From Streptomyces sp. JHA26 (lineage in GTDB: Bacteria > Actinomycetota > Actinomycetes > Streptomycetales > Streptomycetaceae): DNA of 64,000 bases. The translations under genes and the position numbers were made by a program. The stretch is taken from positions 186,001 through 250,000 of the forward strand of contig NZ_BDJC01000001.1 of assembly GCF_002005565.1 (NCBI RefSeq), written 5' to 3'. Shown piece by piece: positions 1 through 8,349 of this stretch. The notes beneath the pieces were generated by a model, which had not been told where the DNA came from, ran no database searches, and saw only the letters and a program-made list of their open reading frames with translations. Positions within the stretch are counted from its first letter, which is position 1; each line of letters opens with the position of its first letter.

Positions 1-233
1 CCTACGAGGACGAGAAGTTCAGCTACGTCGCCGCCGCCCGCTTCCCGGCCGCCCCCGCCGCCTCCCGCGTGGTCCGGCGCCCGCAGATCCGCAAGGGACA
101 GGTCCTGCTCGACCTGTGCGAGACCGACGAGCAGCTCCGCCGCCGGACGGTCACCAAGCGCCACGGCGACCTGTACAAGGCGGCCCGCGACGCGGAGTGG
201 GGCGACCCGTGGCCCCCGGCGGCGGAGCGCTAG
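1..233 (+). CDS. Rsm22-type small ribosomal subunit methyltransferase, C-terminal fragment
   Basis: The open frame enters from the left edge (first full codon at base 3) and ends at TAG 231-233, leaving about 76 residues. The fragment begins YEDEKFSYVAA, a motif I associate with the C-terminal end of the Rsm22 family of SAM-dependent methyltransferases linked to the small ribosomal subunit. It continues with a basic stretch (RKGQVLLDLCE, TVTKRHGDLYKAARDA) expected to contact rRNA. The SAM-binding domain lies outside the window, so the call rests only on the tail. The next gene on the opposite strand begins its stop codon at the very next base. Confidence 0.7.
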   Translation, partial: YEDEKFSYVAAARFPAAPAASRVVRRPQIRKGQVLLDLCETDEQLRRRTVTKRHGDLYKAARDAEWGDPWPPAAER

Positions 234-407
234 TCAGGACTCCTCCCGTTTCTCCCGGAGCCTGCGCAGCAGTTCCCGTTTCTGGGCCCGCGCGTCCGGC
301 GCGCCGCCGATCCGGCCGCCCCGGTCGCCGCCGCGCAGGGCCTTGCGGCCGAGGGTGCGGCGCGCGCCGCCCACGCCCAGCATGTTTCCGGCTCCGCCTC
401 GGGTCAT
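234..407 (-). CDS. Small DUF6243-type protein (57 aa)
   Basis: A 57-residue product starting MTRGGAGNMLGVGG, rich in Gly and Arg, and ending in a charged helix-like tail (AQKRELLRRLREKREES). The Gly-rich start followed by GRKALRGG matches a small actinobacterial family of unknown function that I recall as DUF6243. There is no signal peptide or membrane segment; a nucleic-acid-binding or regulatory peptide is conceivable but unproven. The gene is convergent with the Rsm22-type gene with no gap, and divergent from the TetR gene at 515. The shared 107-bp spacer holds two copies of one palindrome, so it may be under the same repressor. Confidence 0.65.
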   Translation of the reverse strand: MTRGGAGNMLGVGGARRTLGRKALRGGDRGGRIGGAPDARAQKRELLRRLREKREES

Positions 408-436
408 GGAGGCTCACTTCCCTTCACTCGAATTGA

Positions 437-494
437 CGAGACGGTTCGTCTCGCTTGATGTCGTCACCACTGTCAGGCGAGACGCACCGTCTTG
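437..494. promoter_or_regulatory. Divergent promoter region with two copies of a TetR-type operator
   Basis: A perfect 17-bp palindrome cgagacgNNNcgtctcg lies at 437-453. A second copy with one mismatch (cgagacg-cac-cgtcttg) lies at 478-494, with centres 41 bp apart. TTGACG at 433-438 (plus strand) and TTGACA at 493-498 (read on the minus strand) overlap the outer edges of the two palindromes, so each -35-like element sits against one operator. This fits an autoregulated TetR gene that also controls the divergent small gene. The -10 elements are weak by eye. Confidence 0.6.
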
Positions 495-514
495 TCAACT
501 GGTAAGTTCGGGCC

Positions 515-1138
515 ATGGCCACCCAGAAATCCACCCAGGTCCCCGACGCCACGCGCCGCAGCACCAGGTCCCGCCGGGCCATCTACGACGCCGCCCTCGC
601 GCTCGTCGCCGAGGTCGGCTACCCCAGGACCACCGTCGAGGGCATCGCCGCCCGGGCCGGAGTCGGCAAGCAGACCATCTACCGCTGGTGGTCCTCGAAG
701 GCCGACGTCCTGCTGGAGGCCTTCCTCGACCTCGGCGAGCAGTCCGCGCAGGCGGCGGGCCAGGAGGCGTACGCCATCCCGGACACCGGCGACCTCGCCG
801 CCGACCTCAAGGCCGTGCTGCGCGCCACCGTCGACGAGCTCACCGACCCGAAGTTCGAGGCGCCCTCGCGCGCCCTCGCCGCGGAGGGCGTCGTCAACGA
901 GCAGCTCGGCCGGGAGTTCGTCGCCAAGCTCCTGGAGCCGTCGCTCCAGCTCTACGTCGACCGGCTGCGCGCCGCCCAGGACGCCGGCCAGATCCGGCCG
1001 GAGATCGATCCGCGCATCGCCCTCGAACTCTTCGTCTCCCCGCTCGCCCAGCGCTGGCTACAGCGCACGGCCCCGTTCGACCACGACTACACCGACACGC
1101 TCGTCGACTATGCGCTGTACGGCCTCGTCCCGCGCTGA
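515..1138 (+). CDS. TetR/AcrR family transcriptional regulator
   Basis: 207 residues. The N-terminal TetR helix-turn-helix spans about residues 20-65 (RRAIYDAALALVAEVGYPR, then TTVEGIAARAGVGKQTIYRWW and SSKADVLLEAF). The remaining roughly 140 residues are helical ligand-binding and dimerisation domain without a recognisable specificity signature. The ATG start at 515 places the HTH at the usual distance from the N terminus. Two copies of a palindrome just upstream (437-494) are the likely binding sites, implying autorepression and control of the divergent DUF6243-type gene. The next gene on the same strand is 92 bp downstream and is unrelated, so the target pathway is not evident. Confidence 0.88.
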   Translation: MATQKSTQVPDATRRSTRSRRAIYDAALALVAEVGYPRTTVEGIAARAGVGKQTIYRWWSSKADVLLEAFLDLGEQSAQAAGQEAYAIPDTGDLAADLKAVLRATVDELTDPKFEAPSRALAAEGVVNEQLGREFVAKLLEPSLQLYVDRLRAAQDAGQIRPEIDPRIALELFVSPLAQRWLQRTAPFDHDYTDTLVDYALYGLVPR

Positions 1139-1230
1139 CCAGTGAGGTTTGTCCCTTCCCGCCCCCTCAAGCGCCGATTGGTGGGAGCATGGGGCATGCT
1201 GGTGCGCACGACGGCGAGGCGAGGGGATAG

Positions 1231-1962
1231 ATGAGCGCGGACTTCGGTGGCCGGCCCGGCCTGCGGGACAAACTCTCCCAGTGGCTGCGCAAGGGCCGCC
1301 CGAAGGAGGCCGCCGGTGACGGTGGCCGGGAGTCCCTGCTGCTCGCCGCCGCCGCCGCGGGGCTGCCGCTGGCACCCGCCGCCCACCCCGTCGGCTACCG
1401 CTGTTCCTGCGACCGCGTCGGCTGCCCCACCCCCGCCCGGCACCCCGTGTCGTTCGCCTGGCAGACGCAGTCCACCACCGACCGGTCGCAGGTCGAGCGC
1501 TGGGCCCGGCACCAGCCGGAGGCGAACTTCATCACCGCGACCGGCATGGTCCACGACGTCCTCGACGTGCCCCTGGAGGCCGGCCGCGAGGCGTTGCGGC
1601 GGCTGCTCGACGCGGGCGTCGAGGTCGGGCCCGTCGCCGGGAGCGACGACGGCCGCATGCTGTTCTTCACCCTCACCCGCGGCACCCCCGAGCAGGAGGA
1701 CGAGTGGTGGCCGTGCGAACTGGACTGCCACCCCGAGACCATGGACGAGCACCCCGGCCTGCGCTGGCACTGCCGCGGCTCCTACGTGCTCGTACCGCCC
1801 GCCCGGCTGCCCGGTGAGGACCGGACGGTGCACTGGGTGCGCGGCCCCGAGCACCCGCTGCCCGACCCGCTGACCCTGCTGGAGACCCTCACCGACGCCT
1901 GCGCCCGGCACGTCGGCGAGGAGAGCGACCCCGCCGGCACCGCCTGGCCGCTGCGCCGCTGA
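1231..1962 (+). CDS. Stand-alone bifunctional primase/polymerase (Prim-Pol) domain protein
   Basis: 243 residues. After a basic N-terminal region, the segment from about residue 35 resembles the archaeo-eukaryotic-type Prim-Pol N-terminal domain seen in many actinobacterial proteins: GLPLAP start, a Cys-containing stretch (YRCSCDRVGC), HPVSFAW, then VHDVLDVP and a GSYVLVPP strand. In this family the domain usually precedes a helicase in mobile elements; short chromosomal versions such as this lack the helicase. Several acidic positions expected in an active polymerase are not obvious, so catalysis is uncertain. The gene stands alone between the TetR gene and the convergent efe operon. ATG at 1231 follows a purine-rich GAGGGG. 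Confidence 0.72.
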   Translation: MSADFGGRPGLRDKLSQWLRKGRPKEAAGDGGRESLLLAAAAAGLPLAPAAHPVGYRCSCDRVGCPTPARHPVSFAWQTQSTTDRSQVERWARHQPEANFITATGMVHDVLDVPLEAGREALRRLLDAGVEVGPVAGSDDGRMLFFTLTRGTPEQEDEWWPCELDCHPETMDEHPGLRWHCRGSYVLVPPARLPGEDRTVHWVRGPEHPLPDPLTLLETLTDACARHVGEESDPAGTAWPLRR

Positions 1963-1986
1963 ACGCGGGCCGGCCGCGAGGGCGCG

Positions 1987-2979
1987 CTACTCGCCCTTCG
2001 CCGACGTCATGCCCTGGATCCGGCCCAGGACGGACACCTGACCGCTGCCCGCCGGGTCCAGCGCGACCTCGTTGGAGACGAACTCCATCGTCAGCGACTG
2101 CTTGATCTCGCCGTCCGTCAGCGCCAGCACGTCCTTGTTCGGCGTGGGCACGGAGGTGCCCTGCGCGGCCGTCTGCTTCTCGAAGTGGCGCGTGGTGAAG
2201 AACACCATCGCCCCGCCGTCCTTCGTGCGCAGCGCCAACGGCGCGTAGTCGCCGTTCGTCAGCGGCTCGTCGATGTACTGGGTGACCAGCCCCGGCCTGA
2301 CCGACCGCTTCGTGCGCAGCTCCCGCCACGCGCTGGTGTGCGCACCGTCCGCGAAGGTCTTCCCGCCGTCCTTCAGGTACGTCGTGTAGGCCTTGCTCAA
2401 CCCGGCGGGCACGGCGGCCAGTTCGGTGGAGTTCGCGGGGACGGCCTCGGCCCAGCCGTCCTCGTCGGTCTTGAACTCGGGCACGTCACCGGGGGCGACC
2501 AGCGTCAGGTACGCGACCTGCCAGGTCTCCTCCAGGCCGTTGCGGGTGAACACCAGCAGCCAGCGCGCCTCACCGCCCTTGTTGGCCCTGGTGTCCGCGA
2601 CGAACCAGCGCGGCCAGCCCGCCTTCTTCGGGATGGTGAACTTCGCGTCCGTCAGCTCCAGCGGCGTGTGCGAGGGATTGCCGCCCGGGCTGTTGGTCCG
2701 GCCCGCCTTCAGCCGCGCCGAGTCGATGGCGGCGAGGGCGCCGGTGGTGTACTCGGCGTCCAGGGAACCGTCGTAGGCCCTGTCGGCCTCGTTGTACGCG
2801 TCCGTGAACTGCTGGAGCGCCTTCGCGGCCTCGGCCCGAGTGGTGGCGGGGAGCACCTCGCGCTCGCCGTGCACCACCACGCAACCGCTCGCCGACAACG
2901 ACAAAGCGGTCACCGAGGCCGCTATCAGTGCGCTCCGGTCAAGCCTGCGGGGCCTTCGAGGGCCGCGATCCCTGCTCAT
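1987..2979 (-). CDS. Predicted lipoprotein at the end of the efe operon
   Basis: 330 residues. A basic N terminus and hydrophobic segment lead to a lipobox (LSASGC, Cys at about residue 33), so the product should be exported and lipid-anchored. The rest is hydrophilic, without metal-binding or catalytic signatures that I recognise. It is the last gene of the minus-strand run efeO-efeB-efeU, and its start lies inside the 3' end of efeU (41-bp overlap), which argues for translational coupling. AAGGAA precedes the ATG. A role accessory to iron uptake is inferred only from position. Confidence 0.75.
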   Translation of the reverse strand: MSRDRGPRRPRRLDRSALIAASVTALSLSASGCVVVHGEREVLPATTRAEAAKALQQFTDAYNEADRAYDGSLDAEYTTGALAAIDSARLKAGRTNSPGGNPSHTPLELTDAKFTIPKKAGWPRWFVADTRANKGGEARWLLVFTRNGLEETWQVAYLTLVAPGDVPEFKTDEDGWAEAVPANSTELAAVPAGLSKAYTTYLKDGGKTFADGAHTSAWRELRTKRSVRPGLVTQYIDEPLTNGDYAPLALRTKDGGAMVFFTTRHFEKQTAAQGTSVPTPNKDVLALTDGEIKQSLTMEFVSNEVALDPAGSGQVSVLGRIQGMTSAKGE

Positions 2980-3811
2980 CAGGTTCCTTCACCTTCCCCT
3001 TCCCGGAGGCGAACCCTACCGGGGCGAGGAACAGCGCGAGCGCCGGGACCAGGTACAGCAGCCACACCGTGACCTGGAGGACGGTCGGGTCGGGCTGGAA
3101 GTTGAACACGCCCTTGAGCAGGGTGCCGTACCAGCTCGACGGATCGACGGTGTCGCTGATGTCGAAGGCCAGCTTCGTCAGGCCCGGCAGCAGGTCGGCC
3201 TCCTGCAGGTCGTGCACGCCGTACGCCAGCACGCCCGCGGCCACGACGACCAGCATGCCGCCGGTCCAGGTGAAGAACTTGGCCAGGTCGATGCGCACCG
3301 CGCCCTTGTAGAACAGCCAGCCGAGCAGCACCGCCGTCGCCAGGCCCAGGGCCACGCCGATCAGCGGGCGCGGGGTGCCGTCGCTCGCCGCGTGCACCGA
3401 CGCCCACACGAACAGGGCGGTCTCCAGGCCCTCCCGGCCGACCGCGAGGAACGCGGTGGCCACCAGCGCGCCCGTGCCCATCCTCAGGGCCGCGTCCAGC
3501 TTGCCGTGCAGCTCCGCCTTCAGGTGGCGGGCGGTGCGCCGCATCCAGAACACCATCCACGTCACCAGCACGACCGCGACGATCGACAGCGAGCCGCCGA
3601 GGGCCTCCTGCGCCTTGAACGTCAGCTCCTGCGAACCGTATTCGAGGACGCAGCCGAAGCCGAACGCGATGGCGACCGCGACCCCGATGCCGGCCCAGAT
3701 CGGCTTCAGCGCGTCCCTGCGGCCCGTCTTGACCAGGTAGGCGATGAGGATGCAGACGACGAGGGAGGCCTCCAGGCCCTCACGCAGTCCGATCAGGTAG
3801 TTGGAGAACAC
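2939..3811 (-). CDS. efeU: FTR1-family high-affinity iron permease EfeU
   Basis: About 290 residues with roughly seven membrane segments. Both iron-binding REXXE signatures of the FTR1/EfeU family are present: GLREGLEASL near the N terminus and GREGLETALF mid-protein. The GTG start at 3811 gives VFSNYLIGLREG, the usual beginning of the family. The ribosome binding site AAGGAGG is inside the last codons of efeB, two bases upstream of this start being the efeB stop, so the genes are tightly coupled. An upstream in-frame ATG exists but lies within efeB. The product should move ferric or ferrous iron across the membrane together with EfeO and EfeB. Confidence 0.93.
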   Translation of the reverse strand: MFSNYLIGLREGLEASLVVCILIAYLVKTGRRDALKPIWAGIGVAVAIAFGFGCVLEYGSQELTFKAQEALGGSLSIVAVVLVTWMVFWMRRTARHLKAELHGKLDAALRMGTGALVATAFLAVGREGLETALFVWASVHAASDGTPRPLIGVALGLATAVLLGWLFYKGAVRIDLAKFFTWTGGMLVVVAAGVLAYGVHDLQEADLLPGLTKLAFDISDTVDPSSWYGTLLKGVFNFQPDPTVLQVTVWLLYLVPALALFLAPVGFASGKGKVKEPDEQGSRPSKAPQA

Positions 3812-3813
3812 GG

Positions 3814-5067
3814 TTACGCCTCCTTGGCGAACAGCGTGCTGCCCCACCAGTCGTCCGCGTCACGGACGCCGGGCGGGACCGCGAAGACCGCCGAACCCAC
3901 GTGCTGGATGTATTCGTTGAGCGCGTCCGTCGCCAGATTGCGCTGGACGCGGATGAAGCCGGTGCGCACGTCGCGCTGGTAGGCGAGGAAGAACAGGCCC
4001 GCGTCCAGACGGCCCAGGCCGTCGGTGCCGTCGGTGAACGAGTAGCCGCGGCGCAGGATCGTCGCCCCGCCGTTGGAGTCGGGGTGGGCGAGCCGCACGT
4101 GCGCGTCGGGCTTCATCGCCTTCAGGAACGGCTCGTCGCGCTCCTTGGCCTTGCCGACCGGGGCGCCCTCGCCCTTGTCGCGGCCGAAGACGTCCTCCTG
4201 CTCCTGCAGCGAGGTGCGGTCCCAGGTCTCGATGTGCATGCGGATGCGCCGGGCGACGAGGTAGGAGCCGCCGGTCATCCAGTCCGGGCCGTCCTTCGCG
4301 CCGACCCACACGTGCCGGTCCAGGCGCTCGGTCTCCGTGCCGGAGATGTTGCGGGTGCCGTCCTTGAAGCCGAACAGGTTGCGCGGGGTCTGCGCGTCCG
4401 CCGTCGTCGAGGACGTCTTGCCGAAGCCCAGCTGGGACCAGCGCACGACGACCTTGCCGAAGCCGATGCGGGCCAGCTGGCGGATCGCGTGCACGGCGAC
4501 CTGCGGGTCGTCCGCGCAGGCCTGGACGCACAGGTCGCCGCCGCTGCGGCCGCGGTCGAGGTTGTCGCCGGGGAACTTCGGCAGGTCGACCAGCGCCTCG
4601 GGACGCCGGCCGGCGAGGCCGAACTTCCCGAACAGGGACGGCCCGAAGCCGACGGTGAGCGTCAGCCGGGACGGCTTGAGGCCCAGCGCCTCGCCGGTGT
4701 CGTCCGGCGGGGCCTCGGCCAGACCGCCGTAGGCGCCCTCGCCGACCGGCTGCCCGGCGGTCATCCTCCGGGCAGCCGCCGTCCAGTCCTTCAGCAGCCG
4801 GACGAACTCGGCGCGGTCGTCGGTGGTCACGTCGAACGCCGCGAAGTGCAGCCGGTCCTGCACCGGGGTGGCGATGCCCGCCTGGTGCGCCCCGTGGAAG
4901 TCGACCGCGCCGCCCGCGTCGGCACCGGCCGGGTCCACGTCGTCGCCGGTGCGGGCCATCGTCATCGCGCCGCCCGCCGCGGCGGCGCCGAGGGCGAGCC
5001 CCGCACCGCCCCAGCCGATCAGCGCCCGGCGCGAGGGCGCCTGCGTCCTGCCGTCCGTGTCCGTCAT
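3814..5067 (-). CDS. efeB: EfeB, Tat-exported Dyp-type heme peroxidase
   Basis: 417 residues. The N terminus has a twin-arginine signal (SRRALIGWGGAGLALGAAAA). The mature part is a Dyp-type peroxidase, with the GXXDG motif as GFKDG (in LFGFKDGTRN) and the family's C-terminal segment GYSFTDG. EfeB works outside the membrane with EfeO and EfeU; proposed roles include oxidising ferrous iron or releasing iron from heme. The gene sits between efeO and efeU on the same strand with very short gaps, as expected for one operon under iron control. Confidence 0.95.
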   Translation of the reverse strand: MTDTDGRTQAPSRRALIGWGGAGLALGAAAAGGAMTMARTGDDVDPAGADAGGAVDFHGAHQAGIATPVQDRLHFAAFDVTTDDRAEFVRLLKDWTAAARRMTAGQPVGEGAYGGLAEAPPDDTGEALGLKPSRLTLTVGFGPSLFGKFGLAGRRPEALVDLPKFPGDNLDRGRSGGDLCVQACADDPQVAVHAIRQLARIGFGKVVVRWSQLGFGKTSSTTADAQTPRNLFGFKDGTRNISGTETERLDRHVWVGAKDGPDWMTGGSYLVARRIRMHIETWDRTSLQEQEDVFGRDKGEGAPVGKAKERDEPFLKAMKPDAHVRLAHPDSNGGATILRRGYSFTDGTDGLGRLDAGLFFLAYQRDVRTGFIRVQRNLATDALNEYIQHVGSAVFAVPPGVRDADDWWGSTLFAKEA

Positions 5068-5082
5068 CGTCGTCCCCCGGCG

Positions 5083-6237
5083 CTACTTGCCGACCACGGC
5101 GGCGGCGAGCTTGGACAGCGGCTCGGCGAGCGCGTTGACCGCGTCCGACAGCTCCTTGCGGTCGGCCTTGCCGACCTTGTCGTAGGAGGTGAACTCGTAC
5201 GACGTCGGGCCCGGCCGGTACTGGTCGAGCAGCTCGTCCAGGGCGGCGAACCGCTTGTCGAGGTCCGCCGCCAGCGCCGCGTCGTTCTCCTTCGCGACCG
5301 GCTTCAGCAGCTCGTACGACTTCCGGGCGCCCTCGACGTTGGCCTTGAAGTCGACCAGGTCGGTGTGCGAGTAGCGCTCCTCCTCGCCGGTGACCTTGCC
5401 GGTGGCGACCTCGTCGAGGAGTTCCTTGGCGCCGTTGGCCATGGAGGTCGGGGTGATGTCGGCGGTGCCGACGCGGTTCTGCCAGTCCTTCAGGTCGGTG
5501 ACCAGCGTGCCGGCGAGTTCCTTCTCGCGGTCGCCGATCTTCCCGTCCTGCCACAGCGCCTTCTCCAGGCGGTGCCAGCCGGTCCAGTCGGTCGCCGGGT
5601 CCTGGCCGTCCTCCAGGCCGTCCTCGCGGACGTCGACCTTCGGGTCGATGTCGCCGAAGGACTCCGCGACCGGCTCGGTGCGCTCCCAGCCGATGCGGGA
5701 GGGCGCGTACGCCTTCTTCGCGGCCTGGAGGTCACCGGCCCGCACGGCCTTCGCGAACGCCTCGGCCTTCGGCAGCGTCTCGTCGGCCTGCTGCTGCACG
5801 TACTGCCGGTAGGCGGCCACGGCCGCGTCCAGGCGCGGGTCGCGCTCGGCGGCCTTGCCGCCGGTGGCCCTGACGTCCTGGCGGATGCCCTTGCCCTTCA
5901 TGCCCGGCTTGCAGGCGATCCGGTAGTCGCCGGCCTTCACCTCGGCGGTGACCCGCTGCTTGGTGCCGGGGCCGATGTTCTCCCGCTCGGTGACCACGCG
6001 GTCGTCGGGGAACAGGAGGTAGACCTCGGTGACCTCGGACCCCTTGTTCTCGATGGCGAGCTCGACGTGCCCGGCCGGGAACTCCTTCGTCGACACGTCG
6101 CACGCGTCGTCCGTCGCCGTGACGGTGACGACGTGGCCGCCGTCGGCCGAATCGCCCTTCTCGGCGCATCCCGTCACGGCGGTCAGGGCCGCCGCGGTGG
6201 CGACGGCGGTGACGACGGAGAGTCTGACGGCTCGCAT
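5083..6237 (-). CDS. efeO: EfeO, iron uptake lipoprotein (cupredoxin plus M75 domain)
   Basis: 384 residues from the ATG at 6237. The signal sequence ends in a lipobox (LTAVTGC). An N-terminal cupredoxin-like domain follows (about residues 35-130, with DACDVSTKEFPAG), then an M75 peptidase-like helical domain with the HXXE metal motif in GWHRLEKALW. EfeO binds iron in the periplasm-like space and hands it to EfeU. The open frame extends 40 codons further upstream, but that extension covers the promoter and iron boxes; the start chosen has GGAG just upstream and gives a proper signal peptide. Confidence 0.94.
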   Translation of the reverse strand: MRAVRLSVVTAVATAAALTAVTGCAEKGDSADGGHVVTVTATDDACDVSTKEFPAGHVELAIENKGSEVTEVYLLFPDDRVVTERENIGPGTKQRVTAEVKAGDYRIACKPGMKGKGIRQDVRATGGKAAERDPRLDAAVAAYRQYVQQQADETLPKAEAFAKAVRAGDLQAAKKAYAPSRIGWERTEPVAESFGDIDPKVDVREDGLEDGQDPATDWTGWHRLEKALWQDGKIGDREKELAGTLVTDLKDWQNRVGTADITPTSMANGAKELLDEVATGKVTGEEERYSHTDLVDFKANVEGARKSYELLKPVAKENDAALAADLDKRFAALDELLDQYRPGPTSYEFTSYDKVGKADRKELSDAVNALAEPLSKLAAAVVGK

Positions 6238-6284
6238 GCGGGCTCCAAAGGATGGCCGAAAGTACGCGTGACGGGCCTCATAGG

Positions 6285-6325
6285 GAAGGTGAGGCTCGCC
6301 TAACGTACCTAAGGTTTTCCTAAGG
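6285..6325 (-). promoter_or_regulatory. DtxR/IdeR-type iron boxes upstream of efeO
   Basis: Read on the minus strand, TTAGGCGAGCCTCACCTTC (6303-6285) matches the actinobacterial iron-box consensus TTAGGTTAGGCTAACCTAA at about 13 of 19 positions. Just upstream is a direct repeat of CCTAAGG separated by TTTT (6308-6325), made of the same half-site element. The location 50-90 bp before efeO suggests repression of the operon by a DmdR1/IdeR-type regulator when iron is plentiful. Confidence 0.75.
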
Positions 6326-6529
6326 GATAACCGTCGATGCGGTGATCCGAATCTCATGGACGGCGCAGGAGCACGGACCGGTCACGGTGGCTCAAAGGCG
6401 TGCTCATGGGAGAGTCAAAGGAAGGTCAAGAGGGGCGTGGTGGGGCGACCCGCGCGCCTCCGGGTGCGGCCGACCGTCCCCGTCCGGCCTCCGCGGCGGG
6501 CCCGGCCCCGGCGATGCTTGAATGCCCCG

Positions 6530-7174
6530 GTGACTGACTACGACGTACTGCGCGTCTTCTGCGCGCCGAACGGCGGATACGGCAACGAGCTCGGCGTCGT
6601 CCGGGACGGCTCCGTGCTGCCCGGACGGGACGAGCGGCAGGAGCTCGCCGCCAAACTCGGCTTCAGCGAGACCGTGTTCGTGGACGACCCCGAGCGCGGG
6701 ATGATCGACATCTACACCCCGACCCTGGGCCTGCCGTTCGCCGGCCACCCCTGCGTCGGCACGGCCTGGCTGCTCGACGTGCCCGAACTCGTCACCCCGG
6801 CCGGAACGGTGGGCGCCCGCCAGGACGGCGAGTTCAGCTGGATCGAGGCCCGCCCCGAGTGGGCCCCGCCGCGCACCCTGCGCCAGTACGCCGCCGTCGC
6901 CGAGGTCGACGCGCTGCCGGTGCCGCCCAAGGGGGAGTGGGTCTACGCCTGGGCCTGGGAGGACGAGGCGGCGGGCCGCGTCCGGGCGCGGGCCTTCCCC
7001 GGCCGCGACGACGGCATCGACGAGGACGAGGCGACCGGGGCCGCGGCACTGCTGCTGACCGAGCGGCTGGGCCGCGCGCTCAACATCACGCAGGGCGTCG
7101 GCTCCCAGATCCTCACCGCCCCCCAGCCCGAGGGGTGGATCGAGATCGGCGGCCGGGTGCGCCTGGAGCGGTGA
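6530..7174 (+). CDS. PhzF-family epimerase/isomerase-like protein
   Basis: 214 residues from GTG at 6530; this start is chosen because it begins the conserved first strand (YDVLRVFCAPNGGYGNELGVV). Family features are GFSETVFV, which contains the Glu that is catalytic in PhzF, PFAGHPCVGTAWLL, and the second-domain TGAAA followed by a GWIEIGGRVR end. It is shorter than typical PhzF proteins (about 280 residues), mainly in the interdomain region. PhzF-like enzymes catalyse isomerisation of small metabolites, and the substrate here is unknown. It is divergent from efeO (292 bp apart) and convergent with map. Confidence 0.82.
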   Translation: MTDYDVLRVFCAPNGGYGNELGVVRDGSVLPGRDERQELAAKLGFSETVFVDDPERGMIDIYTPTLGLPFAGHPCVGTAWLLDVPELVTPAGTVGARQDGEFSWIEARPEWAPPRTLRQYAAVAEVDALPVPPKGEWVYAWAWEDEAAGRVRARAFPGRDDGIDEDEATGAAALLLTERLGRALNITQGVGSQILTAPQPEGWIEIGGRVRLER

Positions 7175-7193
7175 CGGCCGGCGGCCGGACCGG

Positions 7194-8051
7194 TCAGGGC
7201 AGCGTGAGGATCTCCGCACCCGTGTCGGTCACCACCAGGGTGTGCTCGAACTGGGCGGTCCGCTTCCGGTCGCGCGTCACGACCGTCCAGCCGTCGTCCC
7301 ACATGTCGTACTCGTGCGTCCCGAGCGTCAGCATCGGCTCGATCGTGAAGGTCATCCCGGGCCGGATGACGGTCGTCGCGTGCGGGCTGTCGTAGTGCGG
7401 GACGATCAGCCCGGAGTGGAACGACGAGTTGATCCCGTGCCCGGTGAAGTCCCGCACCACCCCGTAGCCGAAGCGCTTCGCGTACGACTCGATGACCCGG
7501 CCGATGATGTTGATCTGCCGGCCCGGCTTGACCGCCTTGATCGCACGGTTCAGCGACTCCCGGGTGCGCTCGACCAGCAGCCGGCTCTCCTCGTCCACGT
7601 CGCCGACCAGGTACGTCGCGTTGTTGTCGCCGTGCACGCCGCCGATGTACGCCGTCACGTCCAGGTTGACGATGTCTCCGTCGCGCAGCACCGTGGAGTC
7701 CGGGATGCCGTGGCAGATCACCTCGTTGACGGAGGTGCACAGGGACTTCGGGAAACCGCGGTAGCCGAGCGTCGAGGGGTAGGCGCCGTGGTCGCACATG
7801 TACTCGTGCGCGACCCGGTCCAGCTCGTCCGTGGTCACGCCCGGCGCGATCAGCTTCGCGGCCTCGGCCATCGCCCGCGCCGCGATCCGCCCGGCCACGC
7901 GCATCGCCTCGATCGTCTCGGGCGTCTGCACCTCCGGCCCCGTGTACGGCGTCGGCGCCGGTTTGCCGACGTACTCGGGCCGGCGGATGTTTCCGGGTAC
8001 GGAACGGGTGGGGGACAGCTCCCCTGGGACGAGCAGCGACTGGCCAGACAT
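7194..8051 (-). CDS. map: Type I methionine aminopeptidase
   Basis: 285 residues. It removes the initiator methionine from nascent proteins. The dinuclear metal-site residues are visible in order: Asp in [11 protein letters not shown], Asp in [10 protein letters not shown], His in [12 protein letters not shown], Glu in [10 protein letters not shown] and Glu in [10 protein letters not shown]. An N-terminal extension of about 35 residues rich in Pro precedes the catalytic domain, typical of actinobacterial MetAP1 isoforms, which often occur as two or three paralogues. It is divergent from a 76-residue conserved gene. Confidence 0.96.
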   Translation of the reverse strand: MSGQSLLVPGELSPTRSVPGNIRRPEYVGKPAPTPYTGPEVQTPETIEAMRVAGRIAARAMAEAAKLIAPGVTTDELDRVAHEYMCDHGAYPSTLGYRGFPKSLCTSVNEVICHGIPDSTVLRDGDIVNLDVTAYIGGVHGDNNATYLVGDVDEESRLLVERTRESLNRAIKAVKPGRQINIIGRVIESYAKRFGYGVVRDFTGHGINSSFHSGLIVPHYDSPHATTVIRPGMTFTIEPMLTLGTHEYDMWDDGWTVVTRDRKRTAQFEHTLVVTDTGAEILTLP

Positions 8052-8108
8052 GCCGCGAGTCTAACCAGGGGGCGTCGGGGAAGATGACGGTGGCGAGAGG
8101 AGCTGGTC

Positions 8109-8339
8109 ATGGCCCTGTTCAAGAAGCGCACGGTCGGCAAGCCGGGCGAGTGGTACTACTGCCTGGAGCACAAGAAGGTCGAGGAGGGCCCGGAGTGCCC
8201 GGCCAAGGACCGCTTCGGACCGTACGCGTCCCGGGCGGAGGCCGAACAGGCGATGCGGACGGCGCGCGAACGCAACCTGGAGTGGGAGAACGACCCCAAG
8301 TGGCACGACGCCCCGGCCGCACGCGCGGACGAGGACTGA
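8109..8339 (+). CDS. Small conserved actinobacterial protein of unknown function (76 aa)
   Basis: 76 residues starting MALFKKRTVGKPGEWYYC, with two Cys (in WYYCLEHKKV and GPECPAKD), a C-terminal acidic region and many aromatic and charged residues. There is no signal peptide or membrane segment. I do not recognise a named domain. The Cys/His spacing could bind a metal, but a single CxxH plus one Cys is weak evidence. A good ribosome binding site (GAGGAG) lies 7 bases before the ATG. The gene is divergent from map and convergent with the MFS transporter. Confidence 0.7.
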   Translation: MALFKKRTVGKPGEWYYCLEHKKVEEGPECPAKDRFGPYASRAEAEQAMRTARERNLEWENDPKWHDAPAARADED

Positions 8340-8349
8340 CGAGGACCGG

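Noticed and set aside
2185..3072. Plus-strand frame opposite the efe lipoprotein
   Set aside because: Antisense to a gene with signal peptide and lipobox; composition typical of a shadow.
6358..6529. Upstream extension of the PhzF-like protein to an ATG at 6356
   Set aside because: The extension is Arg/Pro-rich and lies in the divergent promoter region; the GTG at 6530 starts the conserved first strand.
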